Shown here in pieces: positions 11,805 through 21,166 of a stretch of 32,540 nt of DNA (positions are counted from its first letter, which is position 1; every line of letters begins with the position of its first letter). The stretch comes from Calocera cornea HHB12733 (lineage: Eukaryota; Basidiomycota; Dacrymycetes; Dacrymycetales; Dacrymycetaceae). A program made the position numbers and the translations under genes. Location of the stretch: assembly GCA_001632435.1 (NCBI GenBank), contig KV424153.1:1-32540 (forward strand), read 5' to 3'. The notes under the pieces were generated by a model, which ran no database searches, was not told the DNA's origin, and saw nothing but the letters and a program-made list of their open reading frames with translations.

Positions 11805-12437
11805 GCGGGTCCGGCCAATGTTAGTAGGGTTAATGGACACTGCTTTCCCCTCCCTGTCGCGGCCTTGGCAAAGCCAGAAAGACACCCTAAAATAATGCTA
11901 CCTGTTCTTAGACGCTCAGATGTAGACATGGACTACTCAATTGGGATTTGTGTGCAGATCAGAAGGACCAATTATTCGTCCATCTGGCCCCGCAGAACCG
12001 CGCATGCGGGCCAGAGTGCACGTGCGACGCCTTCCATTCCGAACGGACCGCGCCCAGATTCCGGGATGTCAACCTTTCGGTGTCGTTGCAACATCTGACG
12101 CGGGGCCCGTCCCCGGTACTGATAATGTCCTCTTGAGCTGCGTGGTGCTTTCGAGCCGTTGGTATTGTTTCTGTCTTGGCTGCGACAGATACGAGGAAGA
12201 ACGCAGGCCCTCCAACCCCAGTCGGCTCGGTTGGTCGGTACCAGCGCAACGTAATCAGCATATCGACGTCTTCCACACGTTCCACGCTTCTGCATCAGGC
12301 TGCACGTTTCGCACTGGTCGAGCGAGTCCCCGCCTGCAGCATATAGACCATATGTAGACCATACATAATCGATGGCGCCTCTCCTCCTTCCCGCGCCGGC
12401 CTCCCTCCCGACAAGTTGGTATTGGTACGACGCGCCG
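11805..12437. promoter_or_regulatory. Spacer between phosphatase paralogues with probable promoter
   Basis: About 630 bases without a gene, holding the 3' region of paralogue 1 and the promoter of paralogue 2. Around 12339-12365 an AT-rich word, ATATAGACC, is followed by a near copy, TATGTAGACC, and by ATACATAAT. This is the best candidate core promoter, roughly 75-100 bases before the chosen ATG at 12438. An upstream in-frame ATG at 12372 would add 22 residues in front of the signal peptide and is disfavoured. Confidence 0.4.
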
Positions 12438-13822
12438 ATGCAGCTGATCACCACACTTCTTGCCCTGCTCCGGCTGACTGGGCTGACCCATGCGACGCCC
12501 GTGCCGCGCCAGAGTGGCCTGATGGGGATCCTCGACTGGGCGCTCAAACGGAAGCTGACATTCGATAAGGATGGGCAGTTCAAGGTGTGTCTGGACTTGG
12601 GGAGTTGATTAGGGAGGCTGAATATGAGCACCAGGTCGTCTCCTTCTCTGACATGCACTTTGGGGAGAGGAATGGTGGGTCATGTCATGTGTCTGGATGG
12701 GATTGGAGACTGAGCGAGCATAGGCGATGGGACTTGGGCCAGTTGGGGTCCAGAGCAGGTGCGTGGCCAGCGCCTGCATTCCCAGCAAAGCTGACCGTGC
12801 TCCAGGACACCAACACGACGATCGTGCATGGGATCATCCTGGACGAGGAGCAGCCCGACTACGTGGTGTTCAACGGCGACCTGATGACCGGCGAGAACGT
12901 GTTCAAGTTCAACGCGACGGGCTACCTGGATCAGATGTTCGGTCCGACCGTGCAGCGCAACATCCCCTTCTCCTCGACGCACGGCAACCACGACAACGCG
13001 GACAACATCACCCATCTCGAGGAGATCGAGTACGAGGTCGCGCACTACGGCAGGCTGTCGTACACCCGCGCGGATGTGGGGCCGAGGCCGTACGGGTGTG
13101 GAAACTACTGGGTGCCCGTGTTCGCTAATGAGTGGGACTGGGCGCCTGCTGTGGTCATGTGGTTCTTCGACTCGAGGTCGTTCACCTCCGGGTCGGGGGA
13201 TGGGCCAGGAGAGGTGCCTGATGGAGCGAACTTCTACTGGGTCGACGAGAACACAGTGCCGCAGTACATCGAGGACCAGACCTGGCTGATGAAAGCTATC
13301 GTACGTCTTTCTTCGACGGTGGGCAGGGTGTAAGCTGACCAGCAGCAGTGGGGCGAGCTCCCTCCGTCCCTAGTCTTCGTTCACATCCCCTTCGAGAAGT
13401 CTGACGACCTCTGGTCCCTCCCCAGCATCGGGGACCACGACGACGACCCGAACCCCGCCACGCAAGGCTTCCTGAACAACACCTACACAGGGCTCGACGT
13501 CCCGTCGTTCCAGGCGATCCTCGCGCTCTCCGAGGGGAAGAATAAGGTGCTCGCCGTGACCTCGGGGCACGACCACGGTGACAGCTGGTGCGCGCGGTCG
13601 TTCAATTCGTCGGGGCTCACGCTGTGCTTTGACGGCCACTCTGGGTACGGAGGGTACGTGACGCCCAACTCGGAGGTGCGCAATGGTAGGGTGTTCAACC
13701 TCAAGCTGTCGGACCTGCAGGCCAAGGACGGGCCCAAAGTGGAGACGTGGAACTCGTATGAGAATCGGACGACGAACGACTATGTGGTGCTCGGGCCGGA
13801 CTTCATGAAGCAGTACCTGTAG
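12438..13822 (+). CDS. Secreted calcineurin-like metallophosphatase, paralogue 2
   Basis: Model: exons 12438-12584, 12635-12674, 12724-12758, 12806-13300 and 13349-13822, 396 residues, four introns of 47-50 nt. The 35-nt exon 12724-12758 supplies the conserved segment GTWASWGPEQ and is needed for frame. The chosen Met begins a signal peptide (ITTLLALLRLTGLTHA). Motifs match its neighbour: SDMH (Asp55, His57), NGD (Asp99), GNHD (134-136), VHIP and GHDH. The activity is therefore also expected to be secreted phosphoesterase. The last intron ends in CAGCAGCAG, so the acceptor could slide by three bases and add a glutamine. The two paralogues share the intron before D-(A/T) and the one before W-G-E. 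This gene has two more introns that its neighbour lacks. Confidence 0.9.
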
Positions 13823-14222
13823 GTAGGACGATCTTGTAGATGTGTAGAGGACCTGTTGGTTAAAATAAAATGCCATAACTTAAGTCACAAGCTGGTCTAT
13901 TCTCCCGATCGTTGTTGGCCGATCGGCGCGTCATTAAGTGGAGGTCGCACTATCGCGGGTCACAATTGCCTCCGCCTACTTTTGTGAATTTGAGAGAGAC
14001 CTGCCCTAAAGCCCCACCGAAATCTTCAATTCCTTCCGCTCATCATCGTCTGCCCTGCATACGCACGCCGCAGTGGAGACCTGGTGCATACACAGCACGG
14101 CTATCGCTATATACCACCCCCTCAGCACCAAAAGGCCACCATCCCGGTCGCCACCGTCAACCTCTCTTCTCCAACGACCACTTTGGAGAGAGGTTGTTAA
14201 CCTATACAGCACCTAGCCCAGC
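13823..14222 (+). promoter_or_regulatory. TIF32 upstream region with TATA-like word
   Basis: About 400 bases separate the phosphatase stop from the TIF32 ATG. TATATA at about 14108-14113 lies some 110 bases before the ATG. It is preceded by pyrimidine- and C-rich DNA and followed by no other ATG before 14223, which fits a promoter plus a 5' leader of roughly 80 bases. The leader contains the hairpin annotated separately. Confidence 0.45.
14158..14196 (+). promoter_or_regulatory. Hairpin in the presumed TIF32 5' leader
   Basis: The left arm 14158-14174 and right arm 14183-14196 can form 14 Watson-Crick pairs (CAACCTCTC and TCCAA against TTGGAGAGAGGTTG). There is one three-base bulge (TTC, about 14167-14169) and an eight-base loop (14175-14182). 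The 3' foot is 26 bases from the TIF32 ATG. A stem of this strength so near a start codon would be expected to impede scanning ribosomes. Alternatively it could be removed in a leader intron ending at the ACAG near 14209. Confidence 0.6.
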
Positions 14223-17200
14223 ATGCCGCCCTTCTCACGGCCAGAGGCCGTCCTCAAGCAGGCCGAGCACCTCATCACGGTCCACCAGCAGCCAGCCGCC
14301 CTCCAGCTCCTCTCAGAGCTCTTCACAATGAAGAAGTTTCGCTCAACCGCCCTCTCCGCGCTCGAGCCCATCGTCCTCCGCTTTGTCCAGCTCTGCGTCG
14401 ACATGCGTAAGGGCCGCGTTGCAAAGGAGGGCCTGATGCAGTACAAGAACATCGCCCAGAACTCGTCCGTCAGCAGCGTCGAGACCGTCGTCAAACGTTT
14501 CCTGCAGATCAGCGAGGAGAAGCTCGAGGAGGCGCGCAAGGAGGCAGACCGCCTGTACGAGGAGAAGCTCGCCGCGAAGGAGGTCAAGGAGCAGCCGGAG
14601 GGTGGCGAGAAGGAGGAGGTCGAGGATCTCGAGGCGACCGAGACCCCCGAACGCGTCCTCATGGTTGCCATCCTCGGTACTGGCCAGGAAAGCAGAGAGC
14701 GTATGGACCGCGCACTCATCACGCCCTGGCTGCGCTTCCTCTGGGAGGCGTACCGCACCGCCCTCGAGACGCTCAAGAACAATGCGCGGCTGGAAGTCAT
14801 CTACCAGGTTTGTGTTGTGTGACCACGTACAAATATGCAGCGACTGACCCAAGGCCCTTTTCACAGCAAGTCGCCCACATGGCGTTCAACTTCTGTCTGC
14901 AGCACCAGCGCAAGACCGAGTTCCGCCGGCTGTGCGACCTACTCCGACTACACCTGACTGCTGCCTCAAAGTACGCGCACCAGCCGCACTCGATCAACCT
15001 CTCCGACCCAGAGACGCTCCAGCGCCACCTCGAGACGCGCTTCGCCCAGCTCGACGCGGCGATCGAGATGGAGCTCTGGGGCGAGGCGTTCCGTAGCGTC
15101 GAGGACGTGCACCACCTGCTTACGCTCACGAGCACCGTTGGCGTTCCCGGCACGGCGGGCGTGGCGAAGAAGCCGGCAAACCTCAAGCAGCTCAGTCTGT
15201 ACTACGAGAAGCTCACTCGTGTCTTCTCGCCCTCCGCGGCCAGCACTATCTCCAGCGCCGACACGTCGCTCTTCCACGCGGCCGCGTACGCGCGCTACTT
15301 CGCTACGCTCCGCTCCCTCCCCAACAACGGCGGCAAGACGTCGGAGGAACTAGAGCAGATCGCAGGCGGCGTCGTTCTCTCCGCGCTGTGCGTGCGTGAG
15401 GAGGCGCTCGACTCCAAGACTGCGCAGGGCGTGACGGGCGAAGTCGACGGTGAAGACGTGAAGCGTGGCGGCCGCGACTTCCGCCTTGCCACGCTGCTCG
15501 GGCTAAACACCCTCCCAACGCGCCGCGGCATGCTCAAGGAGGCCGAGCAGAAGGGGATACTGTCCATCTGCCCCGAGCCGATCCGCCAGCTGCACGCGCT
15601 CCTCACCACGCCGCTATCTCCGCACACCCTCGCACAGGACTCGCTCCCCGTGCTGTCGCAGCTCGCAGACCCCAAGTTCACAGCATACGCAGCGTACATG
15701 CCGCTGCTCCCACAGACGCTGCTCACCCACCTCCTCATGTCCCTCACCGCCACCTACTCGGAAATCTTCCTCCAGAGCCTGTGGGACATGACCGCACCTT
15801 GGGAGGGTACGCAGTGGGGTATCTCCCGCGAGGCCGCCGAAGGCTGGCTCATCGCTCTCTTCCGCCGCGGCGTGCTGCAGGGCCGCGTCGACCATGGCCG
15901 CGGCGTTGTCCTCTTCTCCGAGGACGAGGGTCAGAACGGCGACGAGCTCAGGGACGTTGCGCTGCGCCTGCAACGTGCGCTTGTCTTTGTCGAGGCGCCA
16001 CTCAAGGTCGAGGACCATTCGTCGCCAGTGTACGTCGCGCTCCAAGCAGCCCTCGCTGCGCTGCCCACGACGCGCGCCGCGCTCATCCACAAGCGTGCGC
16101 TTGCGCAGCGCAGGCAAGAACTGAGCGCGGAGCTCGCTGCGAGGAAGACGAAGGAGGAGCAACAGAGCAAGCTTGATAAGGCGCGCGCGGAGAAGGAGGA
16201 GGCGGAGCTCCGCGAGCGTGAGGACGCGAAGCGGAAGGAGCAGGAGCGGGTGAGGCGTGAGATCGAGAGTGTCAGGAAGGGCGAGCAGCAGAAGCTCGTC
16301 CAGGATCTTATTGCCAAGGGCAACCTCAAGGTCCCTGTCGATGTGAGTTTACTTAGTTCGGTTGTAGGAAAGGGACTGCTGACGCCGTCATCCAGGATAT
16401 CGAGAACCTTGACACGCAGAAGCTTGTTCAGCTCCAGGTCGAGCAGATCGAAAAGCAGAAGAAGGAGATGAACGACCGTCTCCGCATCGTCGCCAAGCGC
16501 CTGGACCACACCGAGCGTGCGTTCCGCAAGGAGGAGCGGCCCATGCTGGAGCAGGATTACATCCAGCAGCAGGAGGAAGACCGCGTCACGTTCTACCAGA
16601 CGCAGGAGGAGATGCGCAAGCGCCTCCGCCAGCAGTTCGAGGAAGAGCTCGCGAGCAAGGCTCGTCTTGGCAGGATGATGCCCGACTATCTGGGACTGCG
16701 TGCGCAGGTCGAGGGCGAGAAGCTCAGGGAATTCGAGTCCCGCAGGGAGGCAGCGGAGGCCATGCGTCTCGAAGAGCGGAGGAAGCGGAAAGAGGAGGTG
16801 CTACGTGCGCGCGAGGAGGAGCGCAAGGAGAGGGAGGAAGAAGAGCGGAGGATGCGCGAGGACGAGGAGCGCCGGAGGCAAGAGGAGGAGGGTGAGTGCC
16901 TCCGCCACCTTGGAAAAACGCTCACGATATTGATGATGATGATCTGCAGAACGCGAGCGCGAGGAGGAGGCTCGTCTCCGCGAGGAAGAGGAAAAAGCTG
17001 CCGCCGCAGCCGAAGCCAAGGCAAGGCGCTTGGAGGAGCGCGAGCGCGAGATTGCTCTCGGCAAAAAGCGTGTGGAGGAGGAAGAGGCCCGCGAGCGCGC
17101 ACGCGAGGAGCGTCGTCGTGCAGCTCGCACCGGTGGCCCGGCCGCTGCTGCACCTGCTGCCTCGCCGGCAGCTACTCTTACTCCCCCCGCCGCTGCAGAA

Positions 17201-17611
17201 CCTCAAGTATGGAGGCGTGGTGGTGCAAGGCCGACTCCTACGGCCCCGGTTACCCCGCCTCGCGAGACGCCTTCGCCATCCCGCCCCGCCGTGCCCTCGC
17301 CTGCCGCGCCGCCAGTCAGCAGCGCCATGGAGCGTGGCCCCGATGGTCGTCCGCGGTTGAAACTTGCACCTCGTTCCGCTCCTCGTCAGGAGACACCCTC
17401 GCCTGCGCCCGCTCCTGTGCGCGCTGAGCCTGTGCCTGTGCCCGCCGCTGCCCCTCCCCCTGCACCGGCGGCTGTCGCGCCCTTGCGCAAGGAAATGCCG
17501 ACCGCCGATGATGATGGCTTCACAACTGTGGTGCGGGAGAGTAAGCCCGCTGTGTGGACCAGGGGAATGAGTCGCGGCAGGGGACGTGGTGGCCTCGGGC
17601 GGGGGGCTTAA
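14223..17611 (+). CDS. TIF32: Eukaryotic translation initiation factor 3 subunit A
   Basis: Model: exons 14223-14807, 14867-16342, 16396-16891 and 16950-17611, 1072 residues, introns of 59, 53 and 58 nt. It opens with the conserved eIF3a N-terminus (FSRPEAVLKQAEHLI, LLSELFTMKKFRS). A helical repeat region leads into a PCI/winged-helix module at about residues 330-540 (YSEIFLQSLWDM, GRVDHGRGVVLF). The long charged coiled coil of Glu/Arg/Lys runs from about 570 to 900 and includes KLVQDLIAKG and the EMRKRLRQQFEEELA stretch. An Ala/Pro-rich low-complexity region follows, then a short acidic ADDDGFTTVV motif and an RG-rich end (SRGRGRGGLGRGA). The protein is the scaffold of the eIF3 complex in the cytosol. 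It bridges the 40S subunit, eIF1, eIF4G and mRNA during start-site scanning. Its length fits fungal orthologues (about 950-1100). It is essential in yeast. Confidence 0.96.
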
Positions 17612-17799
17612 TGATTCCATCATCTTTCTACGTACCGCAGCTTATGTACATATCTGCTTGCTCGGCAATGTCATAATCTCTGTTACATCTCACTGTTGCA
17701 GAAGTCATGCCTGAAGATGTTGAGTTCTGCTGTTTCCGTCGGCTGGGTTTGGTGCTGCGAAGTTGCGTCTTCGACCTGGCGAATTTCGTATGGATCCTG

Positions 17800-18440
17800 C
17801 GGTAAAACGGAAGTAATGCCTGCAACGGAAGTAGCTTTCCAAGCCGAAGTCGATGTTCCAGCGGAAGTAAGCAACGCCGACGGAAGTAGACCTTCCCGCG
17901 GAAGCATCTTCAAGCCAGACCGTGGAGGTAAATCTGAAAGCGGAAGCAGACTGGCTCAGCGGAGGCAGTTTTGTCCAAGGAAGCGAAATAAAAGCCGGAG
18001 CACCCAGCGGAATCCAATTTATTGGGGAAGCAATGCTACACCGGAAGCAAAGCACAACACGGAAGCAGAACCCCAGCCGTATGCAAACCACAGATCGGAA
18101 GGAAAGCGCAAGCCGGAAGCAAGATATCCGCCGGAAGCAAGCTCGTTCCCGGAAGCAAACTAAGATCCGGAGGCACACCTAACTGCGGACACAATCAGAG
18201 CGCGGAAGCAACGTGTTGAGCGGAAGCAAATATTAAGACGGAATAAAACAGTAGAAAAATGGAAGCGGAAACAGATTGTCCGCGGAAATAAAGCTGTTTC
18301 CGGAAGCAAACAGCTCAATGGAAAGAGAATCAATAGCGGAAGCCAACCCGAAAGCGGAAGCAAGGTGCTGAGGTGCTGAGCGGGATCAAAAGACACCGCA
18401 GAAGCGGGAACAAAACTCACTTCCGACGGAAGCAAGCGCG
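17800..18440 (+). repeat. Phased GGAAGCAAA-type array 2 (18-nt period)
   Basis: About 33 plus-strand copies of a core with consensus gcGGAAGCAAA. Core starts include 17809, 17827, 17845, 17863, 17882, 17900, 17924, 17942, 17961, 17979 and 17997, then 18026, 18043, 18061 and on through 18079, 18097, 18115, 18133, 18151, 18169, 18187, 18204, 18222, 18240, 18284, 18302, 18320, 18338, 18356, 18382, 18400 and 18428. About two thirds of the steps are exactly 18 nt. Other steps are mostly 17 or 19, or larger where a copy is lost. Ten copies read GGAAGCAA exactly. The 8-9 bases between cores show no shared sequence beyond a preference for C/G just before the core. The array lies between the TIF32 stop and the 3' end of the convergent reductase gene. 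Because 18 is a multiple of 3 and the core has no stop, long frames stay open by default; they are not evidence of coding. Confidence 0.85.
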
Positions 18441-18489
18441 TAGGGCGTTGAGATGGACACCGGAGTAGCATGGTATATTTGTGAGCTAG

Positions 18490-18515
18490 GCGCTCTGTTG
18501 AAGAACACAGAGCGC
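18490..18515. other. Perfect 9-bp inverted repeat after array 2
   Basis: GCGCTCTGT (18490-18498) and ACAGAGCGC (18507-18515) are exact reverse complements with an eight-base loop. The hairpin lies 50 bases beyond the last core of array 2, in the convergent space between TIF32 and the reductase gene. It could be a boundary or a 3'-end structure. It could also be chance. Confidence 0.4.
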
Positions 18516-18773
18516 TATTGTCACGAAACTCAGGAGTACCAGTACGGCCTGTAGACCTAAGCAAACCCTTGCTTTGCGAGGGATGTGGAGCTTGTTATTA
18601 TACTCTCGGCAATACTTGATGAGTTGAGATGTGAAGATATAACTTTCGTATCTTGATAATCAAATAGCCTAAAATGAAGATCGGAGTGAGATCGAGAACG
18701 TCCGAGATTCAAAACAATCACCCTGTGTTCTGCGCCAGAGCCATTCATCAGCGCTTCTACTCCTCTTTGAGTC

Positions 18774-19968
18774 TCATTTCTCTCCAATCACACCGTGCAG
18801 CTGCTCCTCCAGCTTCAGCAACTCCTCTGCCGTATCCTTCACACTCTGATCAAAGCCGACCCAATGAGCATCAAAGTCCCGCAGTGCCTTGCTCGAATCT
18901 GCATCGTATTGTTCCGGTGGGAAGTCGTTGTCCGATGGGGGAATCCTGCCTTGCGCCGCCAGATCAGGGTAGGCTTGCCTGAGTATGTGCGCAATTTGAC
19001 TGTTGGTAAATACACCGGCAACGGTTATGTACCGCTGGTTGGCGGCGAGCGGGTTGGAGAGCGCCGCGACGTGCATTCTGGCCCTATAATCTCTCTCAGT
19101 GAAACATCTCCATGCAGGACAATTTCAGCCTACACGTCACGCACATCGATCCAGACCGGTACCACGTTGGGCGGCACCGTGTGACAGCTCCCGTTCATGA
19201 GCTTCCACACCTCATCTGCGCTGGTGTTCAGGTGGCTCATGCTGTCCACCGGCTGTATCGGCGGTCCAAACGCGAGTGGTGGACAGAAGGTCGTGAGGGT
19301 GAACTGTGGTCTACGGCTTTCCATGAAGTTCCAAGCTGCTTGTTCTGCCAGTTTCTGTGGCGTGTCGCCATCAGTAGGATGTTACTGCCCTCAGGTGCGG
19401 AGCTGACCTTCGAGACAACGTAAGCAGGATCTCCTCCAGACGAGACATCCTGCGGTCCCAACGGGTTCCAATCCTTGTCCGTGTACGTATAGCCAGCCCT
19501 GGGGTTCAAGCTATGATTGACCAATGTCCCGAAGGTGCTTGTCATCACCACTCTCTTTACGCTCGTCTCTCCCGCGGCTGCTTCGAGCACGTTGAGTGTG
19601 CCCTGGGCTGCCATGTCGATGGCTCGTATGTCGAACGGCTTCCAACTACGATTCACAGGAGAGGCAACATGTACCACATAGTCCACACCTGAGATGACCG
19701 TGTCAAACGCCTGGGCGACAGTCATGTCGGGTACAATTGCCCATGATAGTAAGCCGGCCACTGAAGGATGCCGAGATAGAAAGGCGTTGACCTTGGCGAA
19801 CGAGCGCTGGCAGAGCACTGTCAGGCTGAGATAGACAGACAGGGATGTTGGGTATACCGCTACGGCCAGCACGCGATACCCACTGGCGATCAGCTCGAGC
19901 GTGACGGCCGTGCCTATGAAGCCCGTGGCGCCGGTGACAAGCGCAAGCTCTTTCTGGCCAGTCAACAT
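18774..19968 (-). CDS. NAD(P)-dependent extended short-chain reductase
   Basis: Model on the minus strand: exons 19968-19858, 19806-19408, 19354-19134 and 19083-18774, 346 residues, introns of 51, 53 and 50 nt. The N-terminus has the Rossmann dinucleotide motif TGATGFIG. Joining exon 1 to exon 2 gives VLAVARSFAKV. The catalytic Tyr-X3-Lys is AYVVSKK, formed across the second intron and followed by LAEQAAWNF. A serine in VVMTSTFG is the likely third catalytic residue. WIDVRDVARMHVAAL, spanning the third intron, is typical of the family. It resembles dihydroflavonol-reductase-like and Gre2-type carbonyl reductases, cytosolic enzymes that reduce aldehydes or ketones with NADPH. The true substrate is unknown. 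The first intron is 51 nt without a stop, so an unspliced reading gains 17 spurious residues. The gene sits between two phased motif arrays. Confidence 0.88.
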
Positions 19969-20138
19969 TCAGAGAACCAGTTGGATAGACACGGAAACTC
20001 GGGCGACGACGAACAGAGAAGGTGTCAAGCTCTCAGCAAGCAAATAGTGCTCGCAATGGGGGAAAGTTACAATGCTGAGCGGCCCCTTGTCGGATGTGAT
20101 AGCCAGCAAGCTGTGAAGACAAGAAGCAGTCACCCTTA

Positions 20139-20366
20139 TCAGGAAGAAGTTACGAGAGCCACCAGTGGCTTGGAATCGGCGTTCAAGATTGTGTGTTCCA
20201 TCATGTGAAGCTTTGGAACATCATCATGGAAGATCTTGGGAATCCTGCTGTAACTCAAGATGTTGATCTCCTCCTTGGGATGAGATGGAAGAACAAGAGA
20301 AGCAGTTTGGGAAGCTTCACTGTTCTGGAGCATTTCACCGAGAGCTAGGATTTCGTCGGCTGGGTC
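20139..20366 (-). pseudogene. Orphan coding exon, probable gene fragment
   Basis: A minus-strand frame from 20366 to a stop at 20139 gives 75 residues that look protein-like: DPADEILALGEML, LVLPSHPKEEINILSYS, IPKIFHDDVPKL. It is preceded by an acceptor-like GATGTCAG and by stops in frame, so it looks like a last exon. Further upstream on the same strand, ATG at 20453 opens a 26-codon frame (MEGAIGAASWFG). A TATAAA word (plus-strand 20460-20465) lies only seven bases before that ATG. I do not recognise the protein. The missing middle suggests a remnant, perhaps cut off by array 3, whose first core lies near 20504. A small intact gene with an unusual structure is the alternative. The rest of 19969-20138 shows nothing supportable. 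Confidence 0.35.
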
Positions 20367-20503
20367 CTGACATCACGTCAATTTGCGTCCGCGCAAAGGC
20401 GCACTCAAAACCACAACTCCGAACCAGGAAGCAGCACCGATAGCGCCCTCCATGCGCTCTTTATAGCAATCTCACGCCCATCGGTGCGCACGCACGCAGT
20501 GCT

Positions 20504-21166
20504 GGAAGCAGAGACTCCTCTCAGTGGGAGCAAATGGACTTGAGCGGTTGCAAGAGCATCTCTGCGGAGGCAGATCCGCAGGCAGCAGTAGAAACTGGCG
20601 CGGAAGCAGAAGAGTATGCCGAGGAACCCGGAAGCAATTCATTCAGGCGGAAGTAAATGGGTTAAGCGGAACTAGCAGACATGAACAGAGGCAAATGATT
20701 TAAGCGGAACCAAAACAGTAGCGAAAGGTACAGTATACAGCGGAAGTAGATTGGATAGGGGAGGCAAATTTCCTGCCGGGGAAGTCCATGGTTACCCGTG
20801 AGCGGAAGCAAATGAAGCAACGGAAGTACAAACTGATGGAAGCACATATGTTCCGCCGAAGCAAACACCTCTTCGGCAGTAGATAGATGAAGTAGAAGGC
20901 ACCATGCAAAAGGAGGCAGATATTAAAAGCGGAAGAAAATGAAGCTAGCCTGGAAAAGATGCGTCAAGTGGGAGCAAAGGAAATTGGCGGAAGCAAAGAG
21001 CAGACCCGGAAGCACATCTGTTAAGCGGATGCAAATGAGAACAGCCGAAGTAAAAGGAAAAAATGGAAGCGGATCCTGACGGAAGTAAAATCCTCAAGCA
21101 GAAGCAGCACAGATCGCGGAATTAAAGTGGGTCAGCGGGAGTAAAGGGGCTCCATACGGGAGCAGA
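20504..21166 (+). repeat. Phased GGAAGCAAA-type array 3 (19-nt period)
   Basis: About 33 plus-strand copies of the same core family as the array at 17.8-18.4 kb. Core starts include 20504, 20526, 20546, 20566, 20602, 20630, 20649, 20668, 20687, 20706, 20725, 20742, 20760, 20780, 20804, 20822, 20838, 20857 and 20875, then 20931, 20952, 20970, 20989, 21008, 21027, 21046, 21065, 21081, 21100, 21118, 21137 and 21158. The commonest step is 19 nt, including two unbroken runs (20630-20725 and 20970-21065) almost all at 19. The bases before the core often read TTAAGC, and ATG often follows it, so the local consensus is about TTAAGCGGAAGCAAATG. Variants are mostly transitions (GGAAGTAAA, GGAGGCAAA, GGGAGCAAA, AGAAGCAGA). 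The array lies beyond the 3' end of CCH1 and upstream of the reductase gene. A 19-nt period breaks reading frame at every unit. Confidence 0.82.

Noticed and set aside
17696..18219. Open frames of 65-155 codons across array 2, with a six-residue periodicity (PEAS, GSK, RKQ patterns)
   Set aside because: All frames are open because the core lacks stops and the period is a multiple of three. The sister array has a 19-nt period, which would break any frame, so the motif is not kept for coding.
17800..21166. CRISPR-like array (conserved repeat, variable spacer)
   Set aside because: Repeat and spacer are only 9-10 nt each, there are no Cas genes, and the DNA is eukaryotic with spliceosomal introns.
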